Source of the DNA: an uncultured Eubacterium sp.
GTDB lineage: Bacteria > Bacillota > Clostridia > Lachnospirales > CAG-274
Direction of reading: 5' to 3'
Assembly: GCA_900551755.1 (NCBI GenBank)
Contig: URXK01000001.1
Location: 62,001 to 126,000 of the forward strand
Length of the DNA stretch: 64,000 nucleotides
The notes below the pieces were generated by a model. The model had not been told where the DNA came from and did no database searches. It saw nothing but the letters and a program-made list of their open reading frames with translations. The number at the start of each line of letters is the position of its first letter. Positions within the stretch are counted from its first letter, which is position 1. The translations under genes and the position numbers were made by a program. Shown here piece by piece: positions 37,141 to 46,446 of this stretch.

Positions 37141-37911
37141 ATGATATTAGCAATAGATATTGGAAACACGAATATTGTAATTGGGTGTATTACTGATGGC
37201 AATGTTGATTTTATGGCTAGACTTTCTACTAATAGAATAAAGACTGAGGACGAATACGGCGTTGAAATAATGAATGTACTCAAACTTTATAATGCTGATA
37301 GAAGAAAGTTTGAAGGTGGTATTATATCATCTGTTGTGCCACCTGTGCTTGCTGCTATTAAATTGGCTGTTAAAAAGGTAATAGGTCACGAGCCTTTAGT
37401 TGTTGGCCCTGGTATTAAGACAGGTCTTAACATACTTATGGACGACCCTGGCACTGTTGGTAGTGACAGAATTGTTAGTGCTGTAGCAGCACTTACTATG
37501 TACAAGCCTCCTATATTAATAGTAGATATGGGTACAGCTACAACTATTGATACTGTTGATGCAAAGGGTAATTACATAGGTGGCTGTATTATGCCTGGTG
37601 TAGGCATAAGTTTGCAGGCTCTTTCATCAAGAACTGCCCAATTGCCAGCTATTAGTTTTGAAAGACCTAAAAAGGCTATTGGCAAAAATACTGTTGATTG
37701 TATGAAAAGTGGTGTAGTCTTTGGTACAGCTGGTATGATTGATGGTTGTGTTGAAAGAATGGAGGAGGAGCTTGGTCAAAAGTGCAAGGTTATTATTACT
37801 GGTGGTTTAGGTAAAAACTTTGCTGAAATTTGTAAGGGCGACTATGTTTATGATGAAAAACTTTTGCTTAAAGGTTTATCTATAATTTACAATAAAAATA
37901 AGGGTAAATAA
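37141..37911 (+). CDS. coaX: Type III pantothenate kinase
   Basis: A 256-residue ASKHA-fold kinase for the first step of coenzyme A synthesis. DIGNTN (residues 5-10), GSDRI and DMGTATTIDTV motifs are all present, and the length is normal. GAGG precedes the ATG. It is paired with a probable pantothenate importer. Confidence 0.95.
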   Translation: MILAIDIGNTNIVIGCITDGNVDFMARLSTNRIKTEDEYGVEIMNVLKLYNADRRKFEGGIISSVVPPVLAAIKLAVKKVIGHEPLVVGPGIKTGLNILMDDPGTVGSDRIVSAVAALTMYKPPILIVDMGTATTIDTVDAKGNYIGGCIMPGVGISLQALSSRTAQLPAISFERPKKAIGKNTVDCMKSGVVFGTAGMIDGCVERMEEELGQKCKVIITGGLGKNFAEICKGDYVYDEKLLLKGLSIIYNKNKGK

Positions 37912-37932
37912 TGTTCTGCTGGGAGGCATATT

Positions 37933-38280
37933 ATGGATGTTTTAAATGAGGCTGTAGGTCTTGCTGATGAAATAGCTAATGTAATTAAAAATAGTCAAAT
38001 TTATAAAGATTATCACAAAGCACTTGATAAAATCAAGGAAGACGCTGAAACTATGGAAAAAATTAAACAGCTTAAAATAAAACACTTAGACTATGCCAAC
38101 GAGAGAATGAAGGGTATTGAGGATTTTAATAAAGAAAAGTATATTTCGCAGGAATTTTATAAGGTTATGCTGAATGAAGATGTAAGAATTTATTTCACTA
38201 ATGAGGCTAAACTTATTAAGTTAATTACAGATGTTTATTCAAGAGTAGCTGAAAACTGCTCTTTAAATGTATTTATGTAG
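37933..38280 (+). CDS. YlbF/YmcA family regulator
   Basis: A 115-residue, all-helical, highly charged protein matching the Com_YlbF family in length and pattern. In Bacillus, YlbF and YmcA with YaaT form an iron-sulfur complex that influences RNase Y, competence and sporulation. The cysteine found near the C-terminus (ENCSLNVFM) is the only one. GGGAGG precedes the ATG; it follows coaX by 21 nt. Confidence 0.75.
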   Translation: MDVLNEAVGLADEIANVIKNSQIYKDYHKALDKIKEDAETMEKIKQLKIKHLDYANERMKGIEDFNKEKYISQEFYKVMLNEDVRIYFTNEAKLIKLITDVYSRVAENCSLNVFM

Positions 38281-38288
38281 GTGTGCTT

Positions 38289-38993
38289 ATGGAAGGTTAT
38301 ATTAGGTCAGGCAGTGCTAACATATATTATGCTATATATGGTGAAGAAAACACAGAACCTTTAGTTCTTCTTCACGGTAATGGTGAAAGCAGTCAACACT
38401 TTCAAAAACTTATACCACTTCTTGCTGATAAGTACAAGGTTATTACTATTGACAGCAGAGGTCACGGTAAGTCTGATTTTGGTGGAAATCAACTTTCACT
38501 TGGTACTATGGCTGTGGATTTGGTAAATGTTATTGAGGAGCTTAATATTGGCAAGGTTAATATTGTAGGTTTTAGTGATGGTGCAAATATTGCTATGCTT
38601 ACAGCTATTAAAAACAGTGACATTGTTAAAAAAGCTGTTTTTATTGGTGGCAACTATAATTTTTGGGGATTAAAGCCTATTACTGGAATATTAATTGCTG
38701 TTGGTTATTTTTGCAGTGCTGCTGGTGCTTTCTTTGACTCAAGAAATAAATTTAATAAGGAATATTTTTCACTTATGCTTAAAGAGCCTGCTCTTAAAAA
38801 AAATACCCTTAAGTATATAAAAGCACCTGTTCTTGTTATAAATGGCAACAAGGATATGATTAAGACAAGCCACGCAAAGGCTATGGCTGATACTATTCCT
38901 AAGGGTGAGTTGAAAATTGTAAATGGTGACCATTTCTGGATATATAGAAAGCCTGAGGAGGCGTCTAATATTATTAAGAAATTTATAGGTTAG
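38289..38993 (+). CDS. Alpha/beta hydrolase
   Basis: A 234-residue alpha/beta-hydrolase. LLHGNGESSQHF forms the oxyanion-hole region, the nucleophile elbow is GFSDGAN (residues ~95-101), and Asp and His candidates are in NGNKDMIKTSH and NGDHFW. It could be an esterase or lipase-like enzyme; its substrate is unknown. The ATG at 38289 (AGGTG upstream) is preferred over an in-frame GTG at 38283. It starts 8 nt after the YlbF gene stop. Confidence 0.85.
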   Translation: MEGYIRSGSANIYYAIYGEENTEPLVLLHGNGESSQHFQKLIPLLADKYKVITIDSRGHGKSDFGGNQLSLGTMAVDLVNVIEELNIGKVNIVGFSDGANIAMLTAIKNSDIVKKAVFIGGNYNFWGLKPITGILIAVGYFCSAAGAFFDSRNKFNKEYFSLMLKEPALKKNTLKYIKAPVLVINGNKDMIKTSHAKAMADTIPKGELKIVNGDHFWIYRKPEEASNIIKKFIG

Positions 38994-39006
38994 TGAATTA
39001 TGGAAG

Positions 39007-39033
39007 TCGGTACAGTAATGTGCCGATTTTTTT
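39007..39033 (+). terminator. Terminator after the hydrolase gene
   Basis: TCGGTACA and TGTGCCGA form an 8-bp stem (one G-U) with a GTAA loop, followed by T7. Confidence 0.85.
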
Positions 39034-39046
39034 GTATAAAAATTTT

Positions 39047-39111
39047 GTTGTAACTATTGACATTACAACTAAGCTGTGGTAATATATTGTTGTAACAAAC
39101 GATATTACAAC
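39047..39111 (+). promoter_or_regulatory. Promoter with twin 23-bp operators
   Basis: TTGACA (39057-39062) and TAATAT (39080-39085) are spaced by 17 bp. Two identical dyads, GTTGTAA-N9-TTACAAC, lie at 39047-39069 (covering the -35) and 39089-39111 (over the start site). Their starts are 42 bp apart, four helical turns. The arrangement suggests cooperative repression by an unknown dimeric regulator; no regulator gene is adjacent. Confidence 0.75.
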
Positions 39112-39128
39112 GAAAAGGAGATAAAGTT

Positions 39129-39521
39129 ATGAACAAAATTGTAGAAGAACTTAAAAAGACTAATGTATTTTATGTAGCAACTGTAGATGGTGACCAGCCA
39201 CGAGTTAGACCTTTTTCAAGTGTGACTGAATTTGAGGGTAGTGTTTATATTTGTACTAACAATACTAAGGACTGCTATGCTCAGTTAATAGCCAATCCAA
39301 AGGTTGAAATTTGTGGTATGAATAGCGACGGTACTTGGGTTAGAGTCTATGGCAATGTTATAAGAGATGATAGAGATGAGGCTAGAAAGGCTATGTTAGA
39401 TGACCCAACTGGTCCTAGCAACTTATATACTTTAGGTGACGGCATTTTTGAAGTATTTCGTATTGATAATGCTGTTTGTACTAAGTATTCATTTAGAGAA
39501 GAACCTGTTATTATTAAATAA
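39129..39521 (+). CDS. Pyridoxamine 5'-phosphate oxidase-family FMN protein
   Basis: A 130-residue FMN-binding split-barrel protein: FYVATVDGDQPRVRPF near residues 13-28, and the CTNNTKDCYAQL segment are typical of the small NimA/PPOX-like family. It probably reduces a small substrate or binds a flavin; pyridoxine synthesis itself is unlikely at this size. AGGAG precedes the ATG. It is first after the twin-operator promoter, with a second PPOX-like protein 16 nt downstream. Confidence 0.85.
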   Translation: MNKIVEELKKTNVFYVATVDGDQPRVRPFSSVTEFEGSVYICTNNTKDCYAQLIANPKVEICGMNSDGTWVRVYGNVIRDDRDEARKAMLDDPTGPSNLYTLGDGIFEVFRIDNAVCTKYSFREEPVIIK

Positions 39522-39537
39522 TTAATGAGGTGAAATT

Positions 39538-40158
39538 ATGAGAGCTGAGGAAATACTTTTGACTTTGCAAAAAGACATTCATACTGTAATTATGGCGACA
39601 AATGATGAAAATAACAATCCTATTACTTGTGCTATTGATATTATGCTTTGTGAAAATAGTAAGCTGTATTTCCTTACAGCTCGTGGTAAAGCCTTTTATA
39701 ATCGTTTAATGAATAACAAATTTGTTGCTTTAACTGGAATAAAGGGTGAAAGCACTATGACTTCTGTTGCAATTAGCCTTCAAGGTAAGGTTAGAAATAT
39801 TGGCAGTAATAAACTAGATGAAATTTTTAAAGTCAATCCCTATATGGCGGAAATTTATGCTAGTGAAAAGTCAAGAAATGTTTTGGAAGTCTTTGAAATT
39901 TATGAGCTTAATGGTGAATATTTTGATTTGAGCCAAAAACCTATTTTTAGACAAAGTTTTTCTGTAGGAAGTAATGAAAAAAATATAAATGGATATTTTA
40001 TAACAGATAAATGTGTTGGCTGCGGAAATTGTTATGATAGTTGCCCACAAAGCTGTATTAATACTTCAACTATTCCTGCTGTTATTAAGCAAGAACATTG
40101 CCTTCATTGCGGAAAATGTGCAGAAGTCTGTTCCTATAATGCTGTTGTGAGAAAATAA
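39538..40158 (+). CDS. PPOX-like FMN protein fused to a 2x[4Fe-4S] ferredoxin
   Basis: A 206-residue fusion. Residues 1-~145 form an FMN-binding split barrel, and residues ~157-200 a ferredoxin with two CxxCxxCxxxC motifs (CVGCGNCYDSC and CLHCGKCAEVC). The fusion suggests an enzyme that takes electrons directly from the ferredoxin pool to reduce an FMN-bound substrate. GAGGTG precedes the ATG. It is co-transcribed with the preceding PPOX protein and followed by a hairpin terminator. Confidence 0.85.
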   Translation: MRAEEILLTLQKDIHTVIMATNDENNNPITCAIDIMLCENSKLYFLTARGKAFYNRLMNNKFVALTGIKGESTMTSVAISLQGKVRNIGSNKLDEIFKVNPYMAEIYASEKSRNVLEVFEIYELNGEYFDLSQKPIFRQSFSVGSNEKNINGYFITDKCVGCGNCYDSCPQSCINTSTIPAVIKQEHCLHCGKCAEVCSYNAVVRK

Positions 40159-40173
40159 TATACTTTTGAATAT

Positions 40174-40214
40174 AAATGCTGATTTGTAACTTTTTAGTAT
40201 AAGTCAGCATTTTT
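40174..40214 (+). terminator. Terminator after the PPOX-ferredoxin gene
   Basis: AAATGCTGA (40174-40182) and TCAGCATTT (40204-40212) pair around a 21-nt loop, followed by T. Confidence 0.65.
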
Positions 40215-40313
40215 GTGTTTTGTGTTGAAAATGAAATAAGCCAGTGGTATAATGGGGAAGTTAATTGATGCTTATGTAAGTTTTATTACAAACATTAATT
40301 TAAGGAGGCTAAT

Positions 40314-40811
40314 ATGAATAATAATATAATAATAAGAAAATATGAGCCAAAAGATGTTGAATTAATGGTACATATATGGAATGAAGTTGTTGATGAAGGT
40401 GTTGCCTTTCCTCAAGAAGAATTTTTGACAAGTGAAAGTGGAGCAAAGTTTTTTGCTGAACAAAGTTATTGCGGTGTGGCTGAAGATACATCAACAGGTG
40501 TTGTTTTAGGTTTATACATACTTCACCCTAATAATATTGGCAGATGTGGTCATATATGCAATGCTAGCTACGCTGTGGCATCAAATCTTAGAGGCTTACA
40601 TATTGGTGAAAAATTAGTTAGAGATTGTATAAAGCAAGCTGGTAATATTGGATTTAAAATATTGCAGTTTAATGCAGTAGTAGCTAATAATACTAGAGCT
40701 AGACATTTATATGAAAAAATAGGTTTTAAGCCTTTAGGTGTAATACCAAAGGGTTTTAGATTAAAAAGTGGTCAATATGAGGATATTTGTCCTTATTACA
40801 TAGAGGTGTAA
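40314..40811 (+). CDS. GNAT-family acetyltransferase
   Basis: A 165-residue N-acetyltransferase. The acetyl-CoA-binding segment is VASNLRGLHIGEKLVRDCIKQA (residues ~83-104), with NNTRARHLYEKIGFKPLG near the C-terminus. The substrate is unknown. AAGGAGG precedes the ATG at 40314. YbaK-family gene follows 4 nt after the stop. Confidence 0.88.
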   Translation: MNNNIIIRKYEPKDVELMVHIWNEVVDEGVAFPQEEFLTSESGAKFFAEQSYCGVAEDTSTGVVLGLYILHPNNIGRCGHICNASYAVASNLRGLHIGEKLVRDCIKQAGNIGFKILQFNAVVANNTRARHLYEKIGFKPLGVIPKGFRLKSGQYEDICPYYIEV

Positions 40812-40815
40812 TAAT

Positions 40816-41289
40816 ATGTCATTAACAAAAGTAAGAGAATATTTGAAAAAATATGATATGGATAACAGAATTGTTGAATTTGATGTATCATCAGCTACAG
40901 TTAAAGAGGCTGCCGAGGCAATAAATTGTACAGAAGGTGAAATTGCAAAAACATTGTCATTTATTGTTGATGATAAGCCAATTTTAATTGTAGTGGCTGG
41001 TGATTGCAAAATTGATAACAAAAAATACAAGACAGAATTTTCAACAAAGGCTAAAATGATTGCTTTTGATGATGTTGAAAAAATAATAGGCCACGGTGTA
41101 GGTGGAGTTTGTCCTTTTGGTGTAAATGAGGGCGTAACTATTTATTTAGATACTTCATTGAAAAAATATGATGTTGTATATCCAGCTTGTGGAAGTTCAA
41201 ACAGTGCTATTAAAATAACTGTTGATGAATTGGAGAAAGTGTCAAACTATGTTAAGTGGGTTGATGTTTGCAAGCATATTGAACAATAG
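40816..41289 (+). CDS. YbaK/prolyl-tRNA editing domain protein
   Basis: A 157-residue free-standing YbaK-family protein. The conserved KTLSFIVDDKPILIVVAGD and the GVCPFGVNEGVTIYLD segments are typical. Family members deacylate mischarged Cys- or Ala-tRNA-Pro. This may complement the proS in this window, which lacks the editing insertion. GAGGTG precedes the ATG. Confidence 0.88.
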   Translation: MSLTKVREYLKKYDMDNRIVEFDVSSATVKEAAEAINCTEGEIAKTLSFIVDDKPILIVVAGDCKIDNKKYKTEFSTKAKMIAFDDVEKIIGHGVGGVCPFGVNEGVTIYLDTSLKKYDVVYPACGSSNSAIKITVDELEKVSNYVKWVDVCKHIEQ

Positions 41290-41572
41290 GTGAGTGGAAA
41301 GTAATTTAGAAGTCTATTATTGCTTTTTATGTTTTTTTAGGAGCATCAATAGTTTTGATTTATAAAATTAGAAAAATTTACAATGTGGTTTTAGTTCTTA
41401 TGCTATTAATTATTGGGTGTAAGCTATGTAACTATGGATTAAGTGCTTTAAATGCCGATTAATGATATTTTATATTGTTAATCGGCATTTGTTAATATAA
41501 TATAAATATTTGTTGAGGATTGAAACAAAATGTGGTAAAATATCATTATATTAATCTTGGATGGTGAATTGA
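41290..41572 (+). other. Intergenic region with a possible gene remnant
   Basis: A frame ending at TAA at 41459-41461 encodes about 50 hydrophobic residues (…LIYKIRKIYNVVLVLMLLIIG…), resembling two membrane helices. It has no ATG at its beginning; the best start is TTG about 11 nt after a TAGGAG at about 41337. A hairpin (AAATGCCGATTAA/TTAATCGGCATTT, about 41449-41491) overlaps its stop and may be a terminator. It could be a small membrane protein or a remnant. Confidence 0.3.
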
Positions 41573-42640
41573 TTGAAAAATAATAAAAAAAATAACAGAG
41601 CATATAAATTAGCTATACTTATGGCTATAATGCTTGTTCTTATTATACTTACATTTAAGCTAATATTTAAAAATCAAGACATAGACCAAATTAGAGAAAT
41701 ATTGAAAACGGCTCAACCTTTTTATATAGCTTTGGCTATAGGTGCAATTACGCTGTATGTGTTCTTGGGAGGATATGCCATTAAGATACCTATTGACTCA
41801 ATGGGTTACAAAATGCCATACAGAGCTTGTTTTAAATATTCGTTGACAGAAATATATTTTAGTGGGGTTACGCCATCTAACACAGGCGGTCAGCCAATGA
41901 TTGCTGTATCAATGAAAAACGATAATTATAAGTTTGCCGATATTGCAATGGTGCTTATGGCTGTGACTGCTATTTATAAAATAGGTCTAATGCTCATAGT
42001 TGCTGTGTTATTGCTTTGTAATTTTACTTATGTATTTCATATTATGGGTTATGTTAGATTTTTGTTTTATTTAGGACTTATTATTAATATAGTTTTTGTA
42101 GGCTTGTTAATTTTACTTATGTTTTCTAATCATATATTTTGGATAGTTGAAAAAGTTGTGTTTAAAATATTAGTAAAGCTACATATAGTTAAAAATAAGG
42201 AAAAATTTAGAGCTAAAATTATAGAGCAAAAACAAAAGTATGGTCAATGTGCAGAATTTTTTAGGGGAAATCCTATTGTTGTTATTAAGATGTTTATTGC
42301 ACTTATAGCACAAAGACTTGCTCAACTTGTTGTGACCTATTTTGTTTATAAGTCTTTTGGCTTAACTGGTACTAGCTTGTTTCAAATACTTGCAATTCAA
42401 ACAGTCTTATCATTATCTGTTGAAATGATGCCTTTGCCAGGAGCTGTAGGTGTTACAGAAAGTGTGTTTATACTGTTGTATGACGATGTGTTTGGAAAGT
42501 TGTTGGTTTATCCAGCTTTGCTTTTAACAAGAGGTATTAATTTTTATTTGCCTTTTATAGTTAGTACAATTTATATTTTTGCAAGATTTTTAAGAAGCTT
42601 GCTTTTTAATGGGAGGAATAAAGATGTTGGGTTATTATAA
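41573..42640 (+). CDS. Lysylphosphatidylglycerol-synthase-TM/flippase-like membrane protein
   Basis: A 355-residue protein with about eight to nine membrane helices of the UPF0104/LPG_synthase_TM family, seen in GVTPSNTGGQPMIAVSM and LPGAVGVTESVF. This is the flippase-like half of MprF without the aminoacyl-transferase domain; related proteins move lipids. The start is TTG at 41573 with a weak GGATGGTGA site. It overlaps pssA by 17 nt, forming a phospholipid operon. Confidence 0.8.
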   Translation: MKNNKKNNRAYKLAILMAIMLVLIILTFKLIFKNQDIDQIREILKTAQPFYIALAIGAITLYVFLGGYAIKIPIDSMGYKMPYRACFKYSLTEIYFSGVTPSNTGGQPMIAVSMKNDNYKFADIAMVLMAVTAIYKIGLMLIVAVLLLCNFTYVFHIMGYVRFLFYLGLIINIVFVGLLILLMFSNHIFWIVEKVVFKILVKLHIVKNKEKFRAKIIEQKQKYGQCAEFFRGNPIVVIKMFIALIAQRLAQLVVTYFVYKSFGLTGTSLFQILAIQTVLSLSVEMMPLPGAVGVTESVFILLYDDVFGKLLVYPALLLTRGINFYLPFIVSTIYIFARFLRSLLFNGRNKDVGLL

Positions 42641-43256
42641 TTATACAGTTTATTTAACTTATGTGGGGCTTATATCTGCTGTGTTTGGTATGATGGAAGC
42701 ATTACAAAGAAATCCTAGAGTTGCTGTACTATGTCTTATGTTTTGTGGTCTATGCGATATGTTTGACGGAACTATTGCCAGAACTCACAAAACAAGAACA
42801 GATGATGAAAAATCTTTTGGTATACAGATTGACTCACTTTGTGATTTAGTATGCTTTGGTATTTTCCCTGTTGTTATAGGTTTTTCAATTGGTGTTAAAA
42901 GTGTATTTGGGGTTATATGTATGGCATTTTATGCTTTAGCTGCTGTTATAAGACTTGGTTATTTTAATGTACAGGAAATAAACAGAACTAAGGAAACTAC
43001 AGAAAAAAGAAAATATTACACTGGTTTACCAGTTACATCTATAGCTATATTGTTGCCAACATTTTTGTTGTTAGATATTCCTACTAAATTTTCTATGGTT
43101 AGACTTTATAGTCTTTGTTTGTTGCTTGTTGGTATTGCTTTTATAAGTAAGATTAAAATTAAAAAGCCTTACTTCTATAGTATGATAGTTTGTGCATTAT
43201 TTGGCGTTGTTATTTTCTTCCTTTTTTATAGATTTGGAGGAAGAATTGGATGGTAA
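42624..43256 (+). CDS. pssA: CDP-diacylglycerol-serine O-phosphatidyltransferase
   Basis: A 210-residue integral membrane CDP-alcohol phosphotransferase making phosphatidylserine. The signature DMFDGTIAR...GIQIDSLCD has the required aspartates, with 12 rather than the usual 8 residues between AR and G. Seven or so helices follow. The ATG at 42624 follows GGGAGG by 7 nt and is preferred over an ATG at 42609. Its TGGTAA end overlaps the ATG of psd. Confidence 0.88.
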   Translation: MLGYYNYTVYLTYVGLISAVFGMMEALQRNPRVAVLCLMFCGLCDMFDGTIARTHKTRTDDEKSFGIQIDSLCDLVCFGIFPVVIGFSIGVKSVFGVICMAFYALAAVIRLGYFNVQEINRTKETTEKRKYYTGLPVTSIAILLPTFLLLDIPTKFSMVRLYSLCLLLVGIAFISKIKIKKPYFYSMIVCALFGVVIFFLFYRFGGRIGW

Positions 43257-44050
43257 AACTTTATAATACACTATGGGGCAGATTTTTGTTAAAATTTATT
43301 ACATTGCCCTTTATTTCTAATTTAGCTGGAAAAATACTTGATAGCAAAATTTCTTGCATTGCAATTAAGCCTTTTATAAAAAACAATGGCATTGATATGA
43401 CTGACTTTGTTTGGGAAAAGTGGAAAAGTTTTAATGATTTTTTTACTAGAAAGGTTAAGATAGATGCAAGACCTATTGATATGAGTGAAAACGCATTTAT
43501 TAGTCCTTGTGACGGACTTTTAAGTATTTATAATATTGATGATAAAACAATAATGAATATTAAAGGTTCTTATTATAATGTAGAAACACTTCTTAATAAT
43601 GAGAAAATTGCAGAAGAATATAAAAATGGCTTGTGCTTTGTTTATAGGCTTACTCCTAGCCACTACCACAGATATTGTTATTTAGACAGTGGTTCTAAGG
43701 GAAAAAATATTCATATAAATGGTGTGTACCATACAGTACAGCCTTTTGCTGTTGAAAATATGCCGGTATATAGAATGAACACAAGAGAATATACTATACT
43801 TAACACAGACAATTTTGGCAAAGTTATATTTATGGAAGTTGGAGCTTTAATGGTTGGACGAATATGTAACTACCATAATGAATATACATTTAATAGAGGG
43901 GACGAAAAAGGACGATTTGAATTTGGAGGCTCAACTATAATAGTTATTGTAAAAGAAAACACTGTTAAAGTTAATAATGACATTTTAGAATATAATGGAG
44001 AATTTCCTGTGAAAATGGGAGAAAAGATAGGTATAAATTTAACAAGGTAA
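43250..44050 (+). CDS. psd: Phosphatidylserine decarboxylase
   Basis: A 266-residue pro-enzyme that makes phosphatidylethanolamine. The self-cleavage site is GGST near residue ~226 (FEFGGSTIIVIV), from which the pyruvoyl group forms, and VEVGALMVGRI-type residues (MEVGALMVGRI) precede it. The start overlaps pssA by 7 nt, implying coupled synthesis. It ends the flippase-pssA-psd set. Confidence 0.93.
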   Translation: MVKLYNTLWGRFLLKFITLPFISNLAGKILDSKISCIAIKPFIKNNGIDMTDFVWEKWKSFNDFFTRKVKIDARPIDMSENAFISPCDGLLSIYNIDDKTIMNIKGSYYNVETLLNNEKIAEEYKNGLCFVYRLTPSHYHRYCYLDSGSKGKNIHINGVYHTVQPFAVENMPVYRMNTREYTILNTDNFGKVIFMEVGALMVGRICNYHNEYTFNRGDEKGRFEFGGSTIIVIVKENTVKVNNDILEYNGEFPVKMGEKIGINLTR

Positions 44051-44076
44051 ATAAATGAAAAAAATTGTAAATTCTC

Positions 44077-44105
44077 TTGACAAAATTCTAATGGTCTGTT
44101 AAAAT
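44077..44105 (+). promoter_or_regulatory. Sigma-A promoter of the ilv-leu operon
   Basis: TTGACA (44077-44082) and TAAAAT (44100-44105) are spaced by 17 bp, with the T-box leader starting right after. Confidence 0.8.
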
Positions 44106-44111
44106 TACCTT

Positions 44112-44387
44112 AATTGATAGTTAATGGTGTTGATTGAGATAAGGATAATTTCTTAAGTGCTTTACAGAGAGCTGTCATTTGCTGGAAGACAGTATGCTAC
44201 AGATTTTATCTATCACTCAGGAGCTTTCCCTCGGAACTGATTTGTCTTAGTATGAGTGGAACGGATGCCCCGTTATAGGCAAAAGGTTTGATTGAACCTG
44301 CTGAGGAGTATATAGTGATGTATACTTAAACGAGGGTGGTAACACGATAATTCGTCCCTGACTTTTATTGGTCAGGGGCTTTTTTAT
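44112..44387 (+). promoter_or_regulatory. T-box leader (probably tRNA-Ile) with terminator
   Basis: The T-box motif AGGGTGGTAACACG is at 44333-44346. A terminator follows, with 9-bp arms 44354-44362 and 44371-44379 and a T6 run. Upstream, Stem I can be drawn with TGAG/CTCA and GATAA/TTATC helices around a specifier loop reading TATCA, giving ATC (Ile). Uncharged tRNA-Ile would favour the antiterminator and expression of the ilv-leu genes. The specifier is inferred by hand. The remaining ~215 bp to ilvH hold two small hairpins. Confidence 0.85.
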
Positions 44388-44603
44388 TGCATTTTTTGTC
44401 TTGTTTACAAATTATTTAATAAAAATTTATGTAAAATGTCAAAAAATAGCAAATACTCTGTTGAATAATTTGTTGATTTGGTTTATAATTATATATCAGA
44501 CAGGCATTATCTTTTGTTTTATAGGTAATGAGTGACAAATTTATACTTATGGAAACTTGTTTTCCATATATTATGTATAGAGTATACAGAAAGGAAGGAG
44601 AAA

Positions 44604-45113
44604 ATGAACAGACATATCTTATCTATACTGGTTGACAATCAGGCAGGTGTTCTTAATAGAGTCTGCGGTCTCTTTTCTAGGAGAGGCTACAACATCGAAA
44701 CATTAAGTGTAGGTGTGACTGAAGATGCCAATATTTCAAGAATAACAGTTCAAGTTGACTGCGATGATATGACTATTGAACAGATAGTTAAGCAGGTTGA
44801 CAAGCTTGTTGATGTTATAAGAGTAGTTGAGCTTCATTCAGACCACGGTGTGTTTAGAGAGCTTGCTTTAATTAAAGTAGCTGCTAAGCCTCAGCAAAGG
44901 TCCGAAATCGCTAGTATGGTTGATATTTATAGAGCCAACATTATTGATGTTGCTAGTGAATCACTTACTATTGAAATTACTGGTAAGCCAAGTAAGATTG
45001 AAGCCTTTGAGGCTCTTATGGAGGCTTATGGTATTAAAGAAGTTGTAAGGACAGGTCTTACTGGTCTTTGTAGAGGTAACAATCCTATTAGAAAGACTAG
45101 AGAAGATTGGTAA
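44604..45113 (+). CDS. ilvH: Acetolactate synthase, small (regulatory) subunit
   Basis: A 169-residue regulatory subunit with an N-terminal ACT domain (HILSILVDNQAGVLNRVCGLFSRRGYN) and the C-terminal extension typical of the family. It mediates feedback control of the catalytic subunit, which lies 10 kb away at 55586. The start is ATG 44604, fixed by AAGGAAGGAG; the frame is open further upstream to 44532 without a good start. It is the first gene after the T-box. Confidence 0.93.
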   Translation: MNRHILSILVDNQAGVLNRVCGLFSRRGYNIETLSVGVTEDANISRITVQVDCDDMTIEQIVKQVDKLVDVIRVVELHSDHGVFRELALIKVAAKPQQRSEIASMVDIYRANIIDVASESLTIEITGKPSKIEAFEALMEAYGIKEVVRTGLTGLCRGNNPIRKTREDW

Positions 45114-45200
45114 TTTACTTTGAAAATACTGTAGTAGATTTCTGCTGCAATATATCTTGTTTAAGCTATGCTTTTGCAAGAGCCTGCATTGCAGGTATAA

Positions 45201-46262
<1,062 letters not shown>

Positions 46263-46446
46263 TCTTCAAATTAAATTTGTAAAATGCATTGCATAAGGCG
46301 AGGGAATAGACAAGACACAGACAGGATATTTCCCCACCTTTTGCTGTGTTTTAAAAAAATCTTCAAAGCAAAGCATTTTTCCTCTTTGCTTTAAGAGAAG
46401 GCAATATTTAAGGGAAAACCCCTAAAACGAAATGGAGGCAAAAAGT

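Noticed and set aside
42750..42850. Mutated CDP-alcohol phosphotransferase motif (12 rather than 8 residues between AR and G)
   Set aside because: All catalytic aspartates are present, and I believe such spacing occurs in other clostridial PssA proteins.
44532..44603. Longer ilvH or a leader peptide starting at 44532
   Set aside because: There is no suitable ribosome binding site, while ATG 44604 has AAGGAAGGAG and the conserved N-terminus.
46263..46446. Riboswitch or attenuator ahead of the GPH symporter
   Set aside because: An AAAGCAAAG/CTTTGCTTT hairpin exists but has no T-run after it and no recognisable aptamer.
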